Positions 50,144 through 61,294 of a stretch of DNA of 64,000 nt are shown piece by piece. How positions within the stretch are numbered: the stretch's first letter is position 1; every line of letters begins with the position of its first letter. The position numbers and the translations under genes are program-made. The notes under the pieces were generated by a model. It had not been told where the DNA came from. It made no database searches and was given only the letters and a program-made list of their open reading frames with translations. The stretch is from Dysidea avara (lineage: Eukaryota > Porifera > Demospongiae > Dictyoceratida > Dysideidae): contig NC_089275.1 in the NCBI RefSeq assembly GCF_963678975.1, positions 11,067,682 through 11,131,681 on the forward strand, read 5' to 3'.

Positions 50144-50520
50144 AGCTTTACTTCAATATTTGGTAATATTATTGCAATACTCTATTGTAAGAGTGCACAT
50201 TTTTTTGAGGACTTCTAATAGAGCACACATACAAAGAATGTTCTAAAACATCTAGAACTTCCATTGACAGATCTATTGCATGGTTTACTTCAATATTTGG
50301 TAATATCAAGACCCATGATAGTGTGTCATATGGCCAAGTACAGCTAGTGCAGGCATGTAACAGACAAGTGTGTATTTTACAGGAACCAAAAAAATACTGT
50401 TTTCACGCATTCATAGCTCGTTGATGGCTGGATGGAAATTAACCATTTTTGCTGTGGAAACTCTCTCGGGATGGGGTATCACCCATTTCAAATTTTAGCT
50501 AAATCTGCCAAGCCATCACT
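50144..50520 (+). repeat. Terminal fragment of the composite family
   Basis: A 23-bp word (TTTACTTCAATATTTGGTAA plus TAT) occurs at 50,149 and again at 50,283, flanking a block with GAGGACTTCTAATAGAGCAC. From 50,306 the hairpin terminus CAAGACCCATGATAGTGTGT leads into the shared body (ACAGACAAGTGTGTATTTTA, GGGATGGGGTATC). Confidence 0.65.
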
Positions 50521-50805
50521 GCAGGGCTGTCAAGTCGAGCAATCCAGAATGAGTGAGATTCTTCCAAGCTATGACCATGATGGAGCCGCATCATGCAACC
50601 AACTATCAAATTTATAACCAGCAGCCTAGGATTCCATGTCACTATATCAGCATGGTTTCCCTGTGCTAGTTATAACAAAATTGTTAACCAATACATTCAC
50701 ACTGTACTGTGGCTAGCTATTCTATAACTAGCTACAGCTACGTGTGGGTATATTGCAGAATAATATATTATGAGTGTGGTATCTGAACTAGTGAACTAGC
50801 TAATC

Positions 50806-51090
50806 CTACCTAGATAAATTGTACTTTCTGGCTGGTTTTACGTGCACTAGCATAATCCCATTCACTGAGAACTGTATACAATCCTTTTTCCATAGACATC
50901 TCTGAACGTTCAATGCAGATTCATTTCCGTCAGCAATCGTTTCACCATCCCAGGCCACTGGATCACGTGCAACTAATTTCGACATCAGACAACTATCAGA
51001 AAACTGAGGGAATAAAAATACTGACATTTTGAGGTCACCCAAAACTATGAAGTCTCCTGTCTGATAATTTCTGGTTCTGTTCCTGCTCAC
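50806..51090 (-). CDS. Candidate exon or ORF, unknown function
   Basis: The frame is open for about 100 codons on the minus strand, ending at a TAG next to a possible donor (TCTAG|GTAGGA). An acceptor-like TTATTCCCTCAG lies in its first third. The peptide has ordinary protein composition (for example KLVARDPVAWDGETIADGNE and CIQFSVNGIMLVHVKPARKY). The open frame stops at a TAG at its upstream side just before a MITE at 51,108, so an older exon could have been interrupted there. No family is recognised. Confidence 0.33.
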   Translation of the reverse strand: MSRNRTRNYQTGDFIVLGDLKMSVFLFPQFSDSCLMSKLVARDPVAWDGETIADGNESALNVQRCLWKKDCIQFSVNGIMLVHVKPARKYNLSR

Positions 51091-51107
51091 TACTTCGTGC
51101 TACATGG

Positions 51108-51363
51108 CGATTTCAGAGGGTTGCTTGCGAATGCAATTGAACGATTCGCACACGTGATTTTCGAACGTGATCATGTGGATGCTTACGTGCAGTGCTTTAA
51201 TATGTTGAATAACTACCTCACTATGCCCCTATGCCTCTAACGATCTAAGGAGAAAAATGTAGCTGCGTTATTAAAAGAGCTCGCTTGAAAGAAAACAGCT
51301 CACGTGTTCGAGCAATCACGTGTGCAAAATTGTTCAAATGCATTCGCAAGCAACTTGAAATCG
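51108..51363. mobile_element. MITE with GTTGCTTGCGAATGCA ends
   Basis: The left CGATTTCAGAGGGTTGCTTG continuing CGAATGCAATTGAAC is inverted at the right (GTTCAAATGCATTCGCAAGC, then AACTTGAAATCG). CACGTG sites occur in both arms. A TSD was not identified. Confidence 0.7.
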
Positions 51364-51526
51364 ACTGCGTGTAGCGGGGTTATGATAGTATAGATGACGT
51401 ACCTGTCACAGCACCAAAAATATGGCGGGTTAAGATGGGGTACGCCAATCGCGAGGTTCGACCAAGGATGGACGAGACAGGGAAGGATTCGGATACACTA
51501 CGCACACTATGAAACTCGTGTCAATA

Positions 51527-51770
51527 CCGGGGTTTTCAAGTCCGTTGTCCTATGTATTTTGGCGCATGCGCTTAGCAGTGCGAAAGAAATGGCAGATTCA
51601 AGTGAGATCAGGTAACTGTGTGTGCCCTATTATGATGGATGATTGTAAATGTGGTAAAACTATTACTCACTGTGTTGTTGTGACTCCTTTATCACCAGTG
51701 AATGGCCCTTCGGTTAGTAGGTTTTAGCGCATGCGCAATTATAATAGGACAACGGACTTGAAAACTCCGG
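51527..51770. mobile_element. 244-bp MITE, CCGGRGTTTTCAAGTCCG ends, TA TSD
   Basis: The TIRs extend about 45 bp (continuing TTGTCCTAT and GCGCATGCGC) and are flanked by TA on both sides. It contains a short ATG frame before a donor-like CAG|GTAACT, but that lies wholly within the transposon. Confidence 0.85.
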
Positions 51771-52120
51771 TACCACAATCGCAACTCTTCACATGTACAC
51801 GCATGCGTACAATATACTAACTAATAATATTACATCATAATAAATACCTATACAAGTTCTACAGTTCGTCTGTCGTGAAACTGCGTCCACATTTGAATCT
51901 ACGGATCACGTGACACCGGTACCCATTGCTCTAAATAATACACACCTCGAAAGTTTCATTGCTATCGCCAAGGAGAATCCATTGCTGAGAAGACTTTTGA
52001 ATTGCGTGAGATTGATGACTGTGTGCGTGTGAGCGTGAGAAAAAGGTTGAATGCGTGTGACTTGACAGGCCTATTATAAGCGATTTTCGAAAAATGCGAT
52101 GAAAGAAACAGTCAAACAAT
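51771..52120. other. No feature recognised
   Basis: Short ORFs only. The right part grades into the leader block of the third satellite unit. Confidence 0.4.
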
Positions 52121-54986
52121 TGAGTTATAACAAAACACCAACCGTGTGTAAAAAGCGCACGGTTGAGTTTTGTTAATAAAAAAGTATTACGTGCCATCCG
52201 TATAGCTACCAGACAAACTAGTAAATGGAATCAGCTGAAAATAGGTAGAGAGGTAGATTAATATAGCTAGTTTAGAACAATCTTTTAGTGGTTTACTAGG
52301 AATCAGATTAAAACCACCGAGTTACACCACGAAAATGAACTAGGTCTAACAAGTGCGCGATCGAGGTACTCTAATAGTACAGTCACCCTAATAGAACATT
52401 CAGCTCCATAATAAGCCACTCTATTAGAACATTCAGCTACAGTAAAATCACCATGTAGAGTTCAGCTAACAACAAGTCACCCAATAGAGAGCTCATCTAC
52501 AAGCAAGTCACCCTGTAGAGAGTTCAGTTACAAACAAGTCATCCTGTGGAGAGTTCAACTACAAACAAGTCACCCTGAAGAGAGATAAGCTGCAAAAAAA
52601 TTACCCTGTGGAGAATTCAGCTACAAACAAGTCATCCTGTGGAGAGGTCAGCCACAAACAAGTCACTGTGTAGAGAGTCAGGCCACTCCAATTGGCAATT
52701 ATGTTTCTGGTCCTTTGAAAATCAGTTTCAGGTACCGGCGGGCAGAATTCAGCAACAAAGCAACAATGAAGTGACTGCTCATTTACAGTATTTTTGATTT
52801 ACTGACAGTTCTATTAGAGTATATCGATCCGTACTATGCACTTTGCCCATTTCTTATGACACTTAGCTAGATAGTTAGATTTAGCATACTTGTAGCCAAA
52901 TATTTGTAGCCAAATATTTTTTTCCGAAATCCAGATTTTTCAAAAAGCTGATGCGGGCATTTTACCCATGTATTTCTGAAATTTCACGTTAAGGATATGG
53001 ACGGTGGACCAGAAACATAATTACCAATTGGAGTACAAACAAACCACCTTGTAAAGAATTCAGCAATAAACAAGTCACAGTGTAAAGAGTTCAGCTACTA
53101 ACAAATCACCATGTAAAGAGTTCAGTAATAAACAAGTCACAGTGTAAAGAGTTCAGCTGCAAACAAATCATCCTCTGGAGAGTTCAGCCACAAGCAAGTC
53201 ACCTGTAGAGTTCAGCTTTAAAAAGTCAACCAAGAGAGAGTTCAGTGCAAGTCACCCTGTAGAGCTCAGCCACAAACATGTCATTCTGTAGAGTGTAGAG
53301 TATTCAGCTAGAAACAAGTCACCAGTTAAAGAGTTCAGTTACAAATAAATCACTACGTGGAAAGTTCAGCTACAAAAAATCACCCTGTAGAGAGCACAGC
53401 CACAAACAAATTCCCATTTGGAAGGTTCAACCACAAACAAGTCACCCCTACAAACAAGTCACCCTGTAGAAAGTTCAGCTACATAACCAACTAATCACCC
53501 TGCAAAAGTATTCAGTATTAAACAAGTCACCCTGTAGAGTTCAGCTACAAACAAGTCACCCTGTAGAGAGGTCAGCCACAAACAAGTCACTTGTAGAATT
53601 CAGCTAAAAAAATCACCCAGTAGAGTTCTCAGCTACAAACAAGTCACCATGTAGAGAGTTCAGCTACAAACAAATCACTTTGTAAACAAGTCACAGTGTA
53701 AAGAGTTCAGTTACAAATAAATCACTCGCTGGAGAGTTCAGCCACAAGCAAGTCACCTGTAGAGTTCAGCTTTAAAATGTCAACCAAGAGAGAGTCCAGG
53801 TCACCCTGTAGAGTTCTGCCACAAACAAGTCACCTGGTAGAGTTAAGCTTTAAAATGTCAACCAAGAGAGAGTCCAGGTCACCCTGTAGAGTTCTGCCAC
53901 AAACAAGTCACCTGGTAGAGTACTCAGCTACAAACAAGTCACCAGATAAAGAGTTCAGCTACAAACAAATCACCCTGTGAAAGTTCACTCTGTGGAAGTT
54001 CGGCCACAAATAAGCCACTCAATAGAGCGTTCAGCCACAAACAAGTCACCTGGTAGAGTATTCAGCTACAAACAAGTCACCATGCAGATAAAGAGTTCAG
54101 CTACAAATAAATCACTATGTCGAAGTTCAGCTACAAAAAATCACCCTGTAGAGAGTTCAGCCACAAACAAGTTCCCATTTAGAAGGTTCAGCCACAAACA
54201 AGTCACCCCTACAAACAAGTCATGCTGTAGAACGTTCAGCTACATAACCAACTATAATCACCCTGTAAAGAATTCAGTATTAAACAAGTCACCCTGGAGA
54301 GATTTCAGCTACAAAAGTCACTCTTTAGCGAGTACAGCTACAAATTAAGTCATCCAGTAGAGAGTTCAGCTACAAACAAGTCACCCTGTAGAGAGTTTAG
54401 CTATAAACAAACATCCTGTGGAGAGTCCAGTATTATTGAACAAGCCACCTTGTAGATTGTTCAGCTACCAACAAGTCACCCTGTTCAGCTACAAACCCGT
54501 AGAGAATTCAGTATTAAACAAGTCACCCTGATGAAGAGATTTCAGCTACAATAAAGTCACCCTGTAGAGAATTCAGCTACAATAAAGTCACTCTTTAGAG
54601 AGTTTAGCTACAAACAAGTCGCCAGGTAGAGAGTTTAGCTGCAAATAAATCACCCTGTTGGAGAGTTCAGCTACAAACAAGTCACCTTGCAATTCAGCTA
54701 CAACAAATCAATCTGAAGGGAGTACAGCCACATTGGAAGTCACTCTGTAGAGAGTTTAGGTACAAACAGATTACTGTGTAGAGATTTCTGGTCTACCTGT
54801 AGGAGAGAGGACATGTGATAAATTTCATACAGTATTAAATTTTGTAAAAAAAAATTACATCATTATAAAAAATATCCACAGAATTCAGCTCTTGATGTCT
54901 TCCTCCTTTCTGCAGTAAAGAAAAAGACAAGTAAAAGAATTCCAAAGCTGACCACAAGCTGGCTTTGGAGTATACAAATACTGATA
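52121..54986 (+). repeat. Third satellite unit: diverged leader, 31-bp array, tail
   Basis: The leader (to about 52,430) shares ATAAAAAA-AGTATTA, ACCAGACAAAC and CGATCGAGGTACTCTAATAG with units 1 and 2. The array occupies 52,430-52,684 and 53,035-54,790; units are more diverged and vary in length (GTAGAGTTCAGCTAC, GTCACCTGGTAGAG). The tail at 54,890-54,986 has the GTAAAGAAAAAGACAAG block and a CAAAGCTG...CTTTGG hairpin. Confidence 0.85.
52685..53034. mobile_element. 350-bp TIR element in the satellite
   Basis: The ends ACTCCAATTGGCAATTATGT and ACATAATTACCAATTGGAGT (followed inward by TTCTGGTCC / GGACCAGAA) are inverted over about 30 bp. It interrupts the 31-bp array. The right flank is TA but the left appears as CA. 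Confidence 0.82.
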
Positions 54987-56150
54987 TCTGATCAAAAACA
55001 GTCAAGCTGAGGAAAAAAAGGGTGCGGCCCCCCAAAAAGCCAGGGTGAAAAAAGATGTGAAATCAAAGGTAGCAGCCAAGAAATGATTGTGATGGTAGGT
55101 TAGTGACAAAAATTTTAAATAACAGCAATTCAGGTGAATTTGGTGCCAAAACTTGGAGAAGGCAACACAAATTCACCTGAATTGTTGTTATTAAAAATTT
55201 TCACATCTTTTTTCACCCTGGATTTTTTGGGGGTTGCACCCTTTTTCACAACTTGGCTGATTTTGATTAGATTATTCTACTACTCTAGTAGAGTGCATTT
55301 TTTGAGGACTTATAGAACACACAGAATATTGTAGTACTTCTATAGGTAGATCTATGAAGTTATAAATTTAATCACTAGAATTTTCATTTATAAAGTAGAA
55401 ATAAGTGAGGTCATCAGCCAAGGTAGCAGTGGTTTAGTGGTTAAGGATGCTGGTGTTAGGTATGGAGGTCCCTGGTTTGATCTTTGGTAAGTTTCTTTTG
55501 TGACATTTTTGTGCCCCGTGGTGACCGCTCTAGTGAAGTATCTCGATCCCGAGATTTTACACTTGTTTGTTTGGTTTTTGCTTTATACGTAACTTTGTAG
55601 CTGTAACTCTATTGCCTTTAAAACCATAAAAGGTTTGCACTACGATGGTTACTCCATGTACAGACCAATTTTCAACTCATTCCTTCAAGCAGTTTACCGT
55701 ATAACTATGACAAAATATCGCTATCACATTTTTTTGAAAACGTGTATAACTACCTTGTTCTTTATTTGATGTGTATGAAATTGTACTGTACACATGCTGC
55801 ATTAATTTTTTACTGTCCTCCAAATTTGAAGAAAATCGACTAAAGTTATAGCAATTTTTCTAAGTGTTGCAAAAGAAGGATACAAAAAACTAAGACAAAT
55901 TTTGAAGTCACATGTCTCAGTGATGGCTTGGCAGATTCAGCTCAAATTTGAAACAGGAGGTCAGGCGGAGGTGCCCCACCCCGAGGGAAGAGTCTGCACA
56001 GCAAAAATGGTTAATTTCCGGTCAGGTACTATCGAGCTACGAATGCGTTAAAATATTTTCTTGGTTGCTGTATAATACAGATTTGTCTGTCGGTGCCTGC
56101 ACTGGCTATACTTGGCCACACAATGCACTACCAGGTGTCTAGATTTGATA
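54987..56150 (+). mobile_element. Composite element, copy 2 (foldback I, tRNA-like head, hairpin end)
   Basis: Same order as 29,621-30,837. The foldback (54,987-55,271) has lost part of its right arm (the GGCCGCCACC segment). The terminus ...GTGTCTAGATTTGATAT ends exactly where the right segmental-duplication copy begins. The foldback is shared with the satellite unit on its left, so here both composite types meet at one foldback. Confidence 0.75.
55417..55490 (+). ncRNA. tRNA-derived SINE-like head, copy 2
   Basis: GCCAAGGTAGCAGTGGTTTA with GTGGTTAAGGATGC (box A region) and CCTGGTTTGATCTTTGG (box B region). The box B is closer to the consensus than in copy 1. It is not foldable into a complete clover-leaf. 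Confidence 0.6.
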
Positions 56151-56701
56151 TATGATTACATTGTATGGTTTATAAGTTATAACAGTTTAAATACAGTAGA
56201 TTGGAGCCTCTACAAATTTGGCAGTGAGAGGGTTAATTAATTAAATTAAATTACTCACTGGAATTCATGTATTTCATCATCTTTGTAGCTCTTCAAGTAA
56301 GCAGTCCAGCAGATGATACTCAAGAATCTTCAGACATATATTATCTTGTTTAGGTTTTTAACATTGTAACTTATGTCATTATGACATTAGTCTTAATTGA
56401 TTAAGACAATCTTATCAGTGTGGGCATTAATTGAAACATTGTGATTAACTAACAACCACATATTACCAAACATGATCATCATTATTATATTTGTGGCATA
56501 ACATAGTCAGAAAGTTGGCATGTATCACCCAAGGTGGTACAAGTCCCCTCTGATTACGTTTTATTGAATTCATGCTCATTATTACATCATGCAACTTTAG
56601 TTTTGATTTCAGATGAATGCACTGTATGAATATTACATTATTGATTGTGATTGTAGTCAATGAGTTGTTTACTTGATTGTCAAACAAAGTGGTGCAGCAT
56701 A

Positions 56702-56952
56702 TGTGACTGGGCCTGCGATAATAGGGCATGTGGGCACACGATTTTTGCCTACTTTTGCACACTTTCATTACTCATAACGTTTTGGCACATTATGCTATGG
56801 CATTGCACTTTTCAGCTATTAGTAAGTATTTAATTGGCTTTATGATGCAAGTTACAGAATGCAAATATAATTTTCCATTACCAAAATATGATCTGTAGAG
56901 TGATGGGGTGTAGTTTGTGCCCACATGCCCTGTTTTCACAGGCCCGGTCACA
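56702..56952. mobile_element. TGTGACTGGGCCTGCG MITE, copy 2, TA TSD
   Basis: 251 bp with inverted ends (TGTGACTGGGCCTGCGAT / TCACAGGCCCGGTCACA) and TA on both sides. The left duplication copy reads GTAGCATATTATGTCTCC without it (about 35,119), so the insertion postdates the duplication. Confidence 0.93.
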
Positions 56953-57875
56953 TATTATGTCTCCTTCCCTCCATCAATTGTGTTAGGTACACAAAACACA
57001 AATATCAAGACAGAAATTATGATTATGATTTCAACAGCAGTGCACATTATTAACTAGAAATGTTTAGAACATTCACCCTTAATTTAATGTTTGATTATGC
57101 ACAAGCCTCAAACTGAGGGTGTGCGTGTGTGTGCGCATATAAAGTACATAATTAAATAAAATATCTACAGTCTAATACTATAACTTTGCTAATAAAGTTG
57201 TTTAAGTCTGTTACTGAGTACAAATCACCCTTGCCCCTTACCCATTCAGCAGCTTCATAATGTGTATATAGCTTGATATGTAACTGTTTTTGCAAAAACT
57301 GGTCTTATAGCTTTACCAAAAGTCTGACTTTCAAAGTTTAGATTTTACGTTTTGCATGGTCTACTGATCGAATACTAAACATGCATCATATATAGCAGAT
57401 GTGCATATATATGTAAAAGCTGTTTTAGGTAAATATATTTTCGATCTAAAGTTACACTGTGGTGTCAGAAAGGCTATAAAACTTGTTTTTGCTGAGCTTG
57501 TTACATAATTGTATGGCATGGCTTCAATTTACTAACAAATTAAACAATTTGAAGTACTAAGTTTAAAGTGTAATGAGCTAGTATACACAACCTGATGATG
57601 GGATATTATTAGTGACTCATATAAACTAAGGGAGGAAGCTGTACAAAACTTGACTACGTGTCATTGGTATGTTGTTGAAAAAGAGATCATCAATACCTTA
57701 GAATTGCTTACTAATTAATTGCGTTATAGGACTATTCAAAATCTCACACCTCGATTATTATTGATCAGTGGTTTACATCTGAGGCAATAATTGTGTGTAA
57801 TATAAAAAGTACTAGCGTTTGTACACATGTAAAGATGTGATTAGCCTGTATGAAGTAGTGTAAATACAAAATTTG

Positions 57876-59490
57876 TTAATAATTGATTGATGTAATTAAT
57901 GGCTGGCCATGAAACATTTCACAATGTATAATATTATAAGGTAAAAATCCTATGAATAGTAAACGATTAAGTGTAGTACCAACAACATCATTGACAGCTG
58001 TCAGAGTAGTGTCTTCACTCAGAAATTTGTATGCTTTACAGAATCGGACTCTGCCTCTGGATAGAAAAGTTCTTAGCATGTTTCTAATTTCTGTATTTGT
58101 TATATTTGGACACTTCTCTAGTAGTAAGGCAACAGCTCCAGCTACTAATGCTGAACTCTGTGAAGTGCCTGTTCGAAACCTCTGACATGTGTATGAGTTA
58201 CATTTATCTCCTGTAGAGTTGTAGCAGGAGCTGTTAGAGATACATATGTCACTGCTGAGAATGCTGTAGCCTGGAGCAAACACATCCACACATGGTCCCA
58301 AGTTAAACGTTAAACTTTTGTTATCAAATTCACCCATCAATGCATGATCCTCCATGCCAGTGGCAGCTACATTGATAACACCATCGTAACCTGCTGGATA
58401 AACTTCACAGGAGTCATAATTTACTTCCTTAAAGTCATCACGATCCCCATTTCCAGCAGAAGCTGTGACTACTACACCATCAGCTATTAATTCTTGGACA
58501 CATTTGCTAACACTATACATTTTTTCAGTTCCGGCAAGAGATATATTAATAATTGCTCTGGTTCCATTTCTGCCTTTCCTGTGTTCACATACACATATTA
58601 GTCCATCAAGGAGTGATGCCTCAGAAGCATACCCTCTGCAGTTTGCTACTCTAACAGAAAACAAAGTCACACTAGTGGCTAGTCCAGTACCATTTCCACC
58701 AACAAGACCAGCTACATGAGTTCCGTGGCCATTGCAGTCTTCTCCTTCACGTGTTTCATTGTATATCTTGTCAATTGGATCACAGCCTGGATAGTGAGCT
58801 CTACCATTGAATACACTGTGATTATAGTGAATACCAGTGTCCAGTACATATACATCAACTGATTTCCCAGTGCATTGGCTAGCAGTATATTTCTGATCCA
58901 GTGGTAATACTTGTTGGTCTACTCTATCCAAGTGCCATCCTGGCTTGACAGATGCAAAAGAATAAACTTCAGATACAAATATAACATATTCATTTTCCTT
59001 TACTTCCGAAACCAATTTGCGATGTGTAACCTGCACACAATTTCATAATGTTATACACAACCAAATACACCATCTAATGTATTAGCAATGGAACACGTGT
59101 TTGAGTGTTATATTTGTACTGTTGTTACAGTAAACATAATATTATTATTATATAGTACTGAAACAAATTATTTAATATAACTGCGATATAACTATTTATT
59201 CTCACCCATTTTAAAGCTCTTTCTGACAGCCTTGCTGTTAAGCATTTGATGTTAGGATACTCTGCTATTATCTTTGCTGCAAACTTTGCTTTTCTATCAG
59301 ACCTATTCAGCTGTTTAACAAAGTGATGTAACTGTGCATCAGTTGTACTGTCCTCAAAGTGGACAATGTAAGTTCCTGGGTCACGTAAATTTTCATCAGC
59401 AGATCTTTTAACTCTTGCAACACCAGAAACATCTTGGAATACGACACAGCCAAAGATCAGTGCAAGAATTAGGCACTGATAATATCTCAT
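57876..59490 (-). CDS. Secreted subtilisin-like serine protease (S8, proteinase K-like)
   Basis: Two exons, 59,490-59,206 and 59,030-57,876, separated by a 175-bp intron (donor GTGAGA, acceptor GTGTGCAG, phase 0), encode about 479 residues. Residues 1-23 are a signal peptide (MRYYQCLILALIFGCVVFQD); a KR site is at 28-29. Residues about 38-115 form an I9-type inhibitor propeptide (GTYIVHFEDSTTD). The catalytic domain has Asp near 159 (VYVLDTGIHYNHSVF), His near 197 (NGHGTHVAGLVGGN), the oxyanion Asn near 289 (SAGNG) and Ser near 385 (GTSQSSALVAG), so it should be active. It would be folded in the secretory pathway, self-cleave its propeptide and act outside the cell or in vesicles; substrate unknown. 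Many Cys suggest disulphides. The last 20 or so residues are non-homologous to the family and could be spliced away. A paralogous pseudogene lies at 43,677-45,365. Confidence 0.92.
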
Positions 59491-60038
59491 TGTTGAACTG
59501 TATAAAGAATATGTACTAGATGCCAGTTAACTCTATTGTGATCTATCTATATAAACTGCATGTTAATAGTTCATACCTTCAGATCAGCAAAATAGTACCA
59601 CTGATTAGTAGTAGAGGCAGTCAATCAGCAATGACATTATCAGAAATCTCTTCAGTGTGTATGATGCATTCTGCTCTCCAACAAGTTCTTTTATAGTATA
59701 CAACAATTATGTAAGTTAAGATATGGCTTCACAGAGACATGGTTTCCTTAGAAAGCTTCTATGGCTTCAAGAAAACATGTTTTTATAGCAAAGTGCTAAT
59801 ACTTGAGAAGCTAATTGAATATAATATAATATATACACACTTTGGAACCACTACCAAGTGTCCAGATTAGTGCTATGTAAATGTCCTCATTTTCAAGTGT
59901 CCTGATTAAAAGGTTATACATGATACTGCAAAACTGTATAATTGTTTAATTGCTACAATCTGGGATGCAGTGTAACACCACTTGAATGATATTAAAATTA
60001 ATCATACTGCTGTTTTTGCTTGGGTGTGGGAAGGATGT

Positions 60039-60042
<4 letters not shown>

Positions 60043-60092
<50 letters not shown>
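60043..60092. repeat. (GT)n microsatellite expanded in the right copy
   Basis: About 25 GT units here, against about six at the equivalent place in the left duplication copy (near 46,108). Low-complexity ORFs across it are artefacts. Confidence 0.95.
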
Positions 60093-60093
<1 letters not shown>

Positions 60094-60540
60094 ATGCTGG
60101 GGAAGGAGGAATTGGCATGCTGCATGCACACATGTGCATGTACTTGTACTACATGTACATGGTTGATATAAGTTATATTAAATCATGATAGTAGGGTAGC
60201 TGAGTATCAAATTTTGAAGAAATCATTATGAAGCAGATAACAAACACCAATTTTTTCTGAAGGTCTGTTGACCATTTTTGGAAGGGGTGCCACGTCCTAT
60301 TATTATTGGTCACTACTTGTAGCAAAAATCTAATGCTCTAATACAACAGTCCACCACTGACTAGCTACCCCCCTTGGTAGCATTCTAAACGTTTATGCAC
60401 TCACTTCAAAGCAACCCCAAAAAAGTGCCAGCATCTCTCCATTAACTTCGGGTTAATGTGACATGGACAGTGTTCACTATGTATACGTATTTCTTCCTTC
60501 CGAAGGGTGGTTGGCGTAGTAATTGATGCATACACCATTA

Positions 60541-60730
60541 CAGTCTATTTCCGGTTGGTTGACTAGAGAAACGAAGTGTTAAAAGTCACGTGCTTGAAAG
60601 TAGCCAATGAGATCAGTAGCCTTCAGTTTAAACTAGCGCCGTCCGCCTGGCGTGAAATTTCATTGGTTATTTCTATTCACGTGATATTTTTGCATTTGGC
60701 TTACGTGGACAACCAACCTGAAATAGACTG
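60541..60730. mobile_element. 190-bp MITE, CAGTCTATTTC ends, TA TSD
   Basis: CAGTCTATTTCCGGTTGGTTG at the left and CAACCAACCTGAAATAGACTG at the right are inverted with one mismatch, with TA on both sides (60,539-60,540 and 60,731-60,732). It lies in what may be the LTR of the Gypsy element. Confidence 0.88.
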
Positions 60731-60885
60731 TATGCATTACATCACATTATTAGTTCTTGTATCACGTGCTAGCACATTCTTGTAGACCTGAATCTTTTCA
60801 TGCTTGATTGCTGTACAGCTTGTTGTAAATGTGTTGTGTTGGGTTGATTATATGACGATAAGAACTGATTACATTTGGCGACAAG

Positions 60886-61271
60886 CATAGGCGGCGGAAA
60901 GGGGGGGGCTAGGGGGCTAAAGCCCCCCCCCCCCCCCCCCCCTCGGTCTGCTGAGGGGGGGCTTAGGCCCCCCTCAGAATGATATCACACCGAAATTATC
61001 TTTGTTGGAGTGGGGCTGAAAACCGTGATAAAGATCGAGATACTCTAATAGAGCAGTCACTCTAATAGAGTAGTCAGTGTGTAGCGAGCTATGAAAGGAT
61101 CTTTATGTAGTTTATCAGCTACAAATGGTAGCTGGTGAGGTGGAAAGCTCTTGTCAGTTGGTTGTGACCTTTTTTTTTGGGGGGGGGGGTCTCACCTTAC
61201 CAAACTATAGAAATAAGTCTGGGTCAGCTCAGCGGAGCCCCCCCTCATATCAACTACTTCCTCCGCCACTA
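60886..61271. mobile_element. hAT-like poly-G MITE family, copy 3, 8-bp TSD GCGACAAG
   Basis: 386 bp, start CATAGGCGGCGGAAAGG, end TTCCTCCGCCACTA, flanked by perfect GCGACAAG on both sides (60,878-60,885; 61,272-61,279). It splits the Gypsy leader just after a TTTGGCGACAAG primer-binding-like site. It has G- and C-homopolymers and two CTCTAATAGAG words. Confidence 0.93.
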
Positions 61272-61294
61272 GCGACAAGGATTCAAAAACTGGA

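Larger units (their letters stand above)
56151..60514. repeat. Segmental duplication, right copy
   Basis: Contiguous counterpart of the split left copy. It contains the intact protease gene and one insertion the left copy lacks (56,702-56,952). It gives an empty site for the 6.94-kb composite at 57,400-57,410 and for the MITEs at 43,241 and 45,647. Confidence 0.88.

Noticed and set aside
51590..51620. A tiny first exon (MADSSEI) with donor CAG|GTAACT
   Set aside because: It lies entirely inside the 244-bp MITE at 51,527-51,770.
53777..54348. Plus-strand ORFs of repeated MSTKRESRSPCRV and SATNKS words
   Set aside because: They are translations of diverged 31-bp satellite units, with length variation keeping a frame open by chance.
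36641..54790. The regular 31-bp repeats as a CRISPR array
   Set aside because: There are no unique spacers, the units are contiguous with graded variants and no cas genes exist; the DNA is eukaryotic satellite.
60865..60873. Precise 5' LTR end of the Gypsy element
   Set aside because: A TTACA before TTTGGCGACAAG would fit an LTR end and primer site, but without the 3' LTR in the window the boundary cannot be confirmed.
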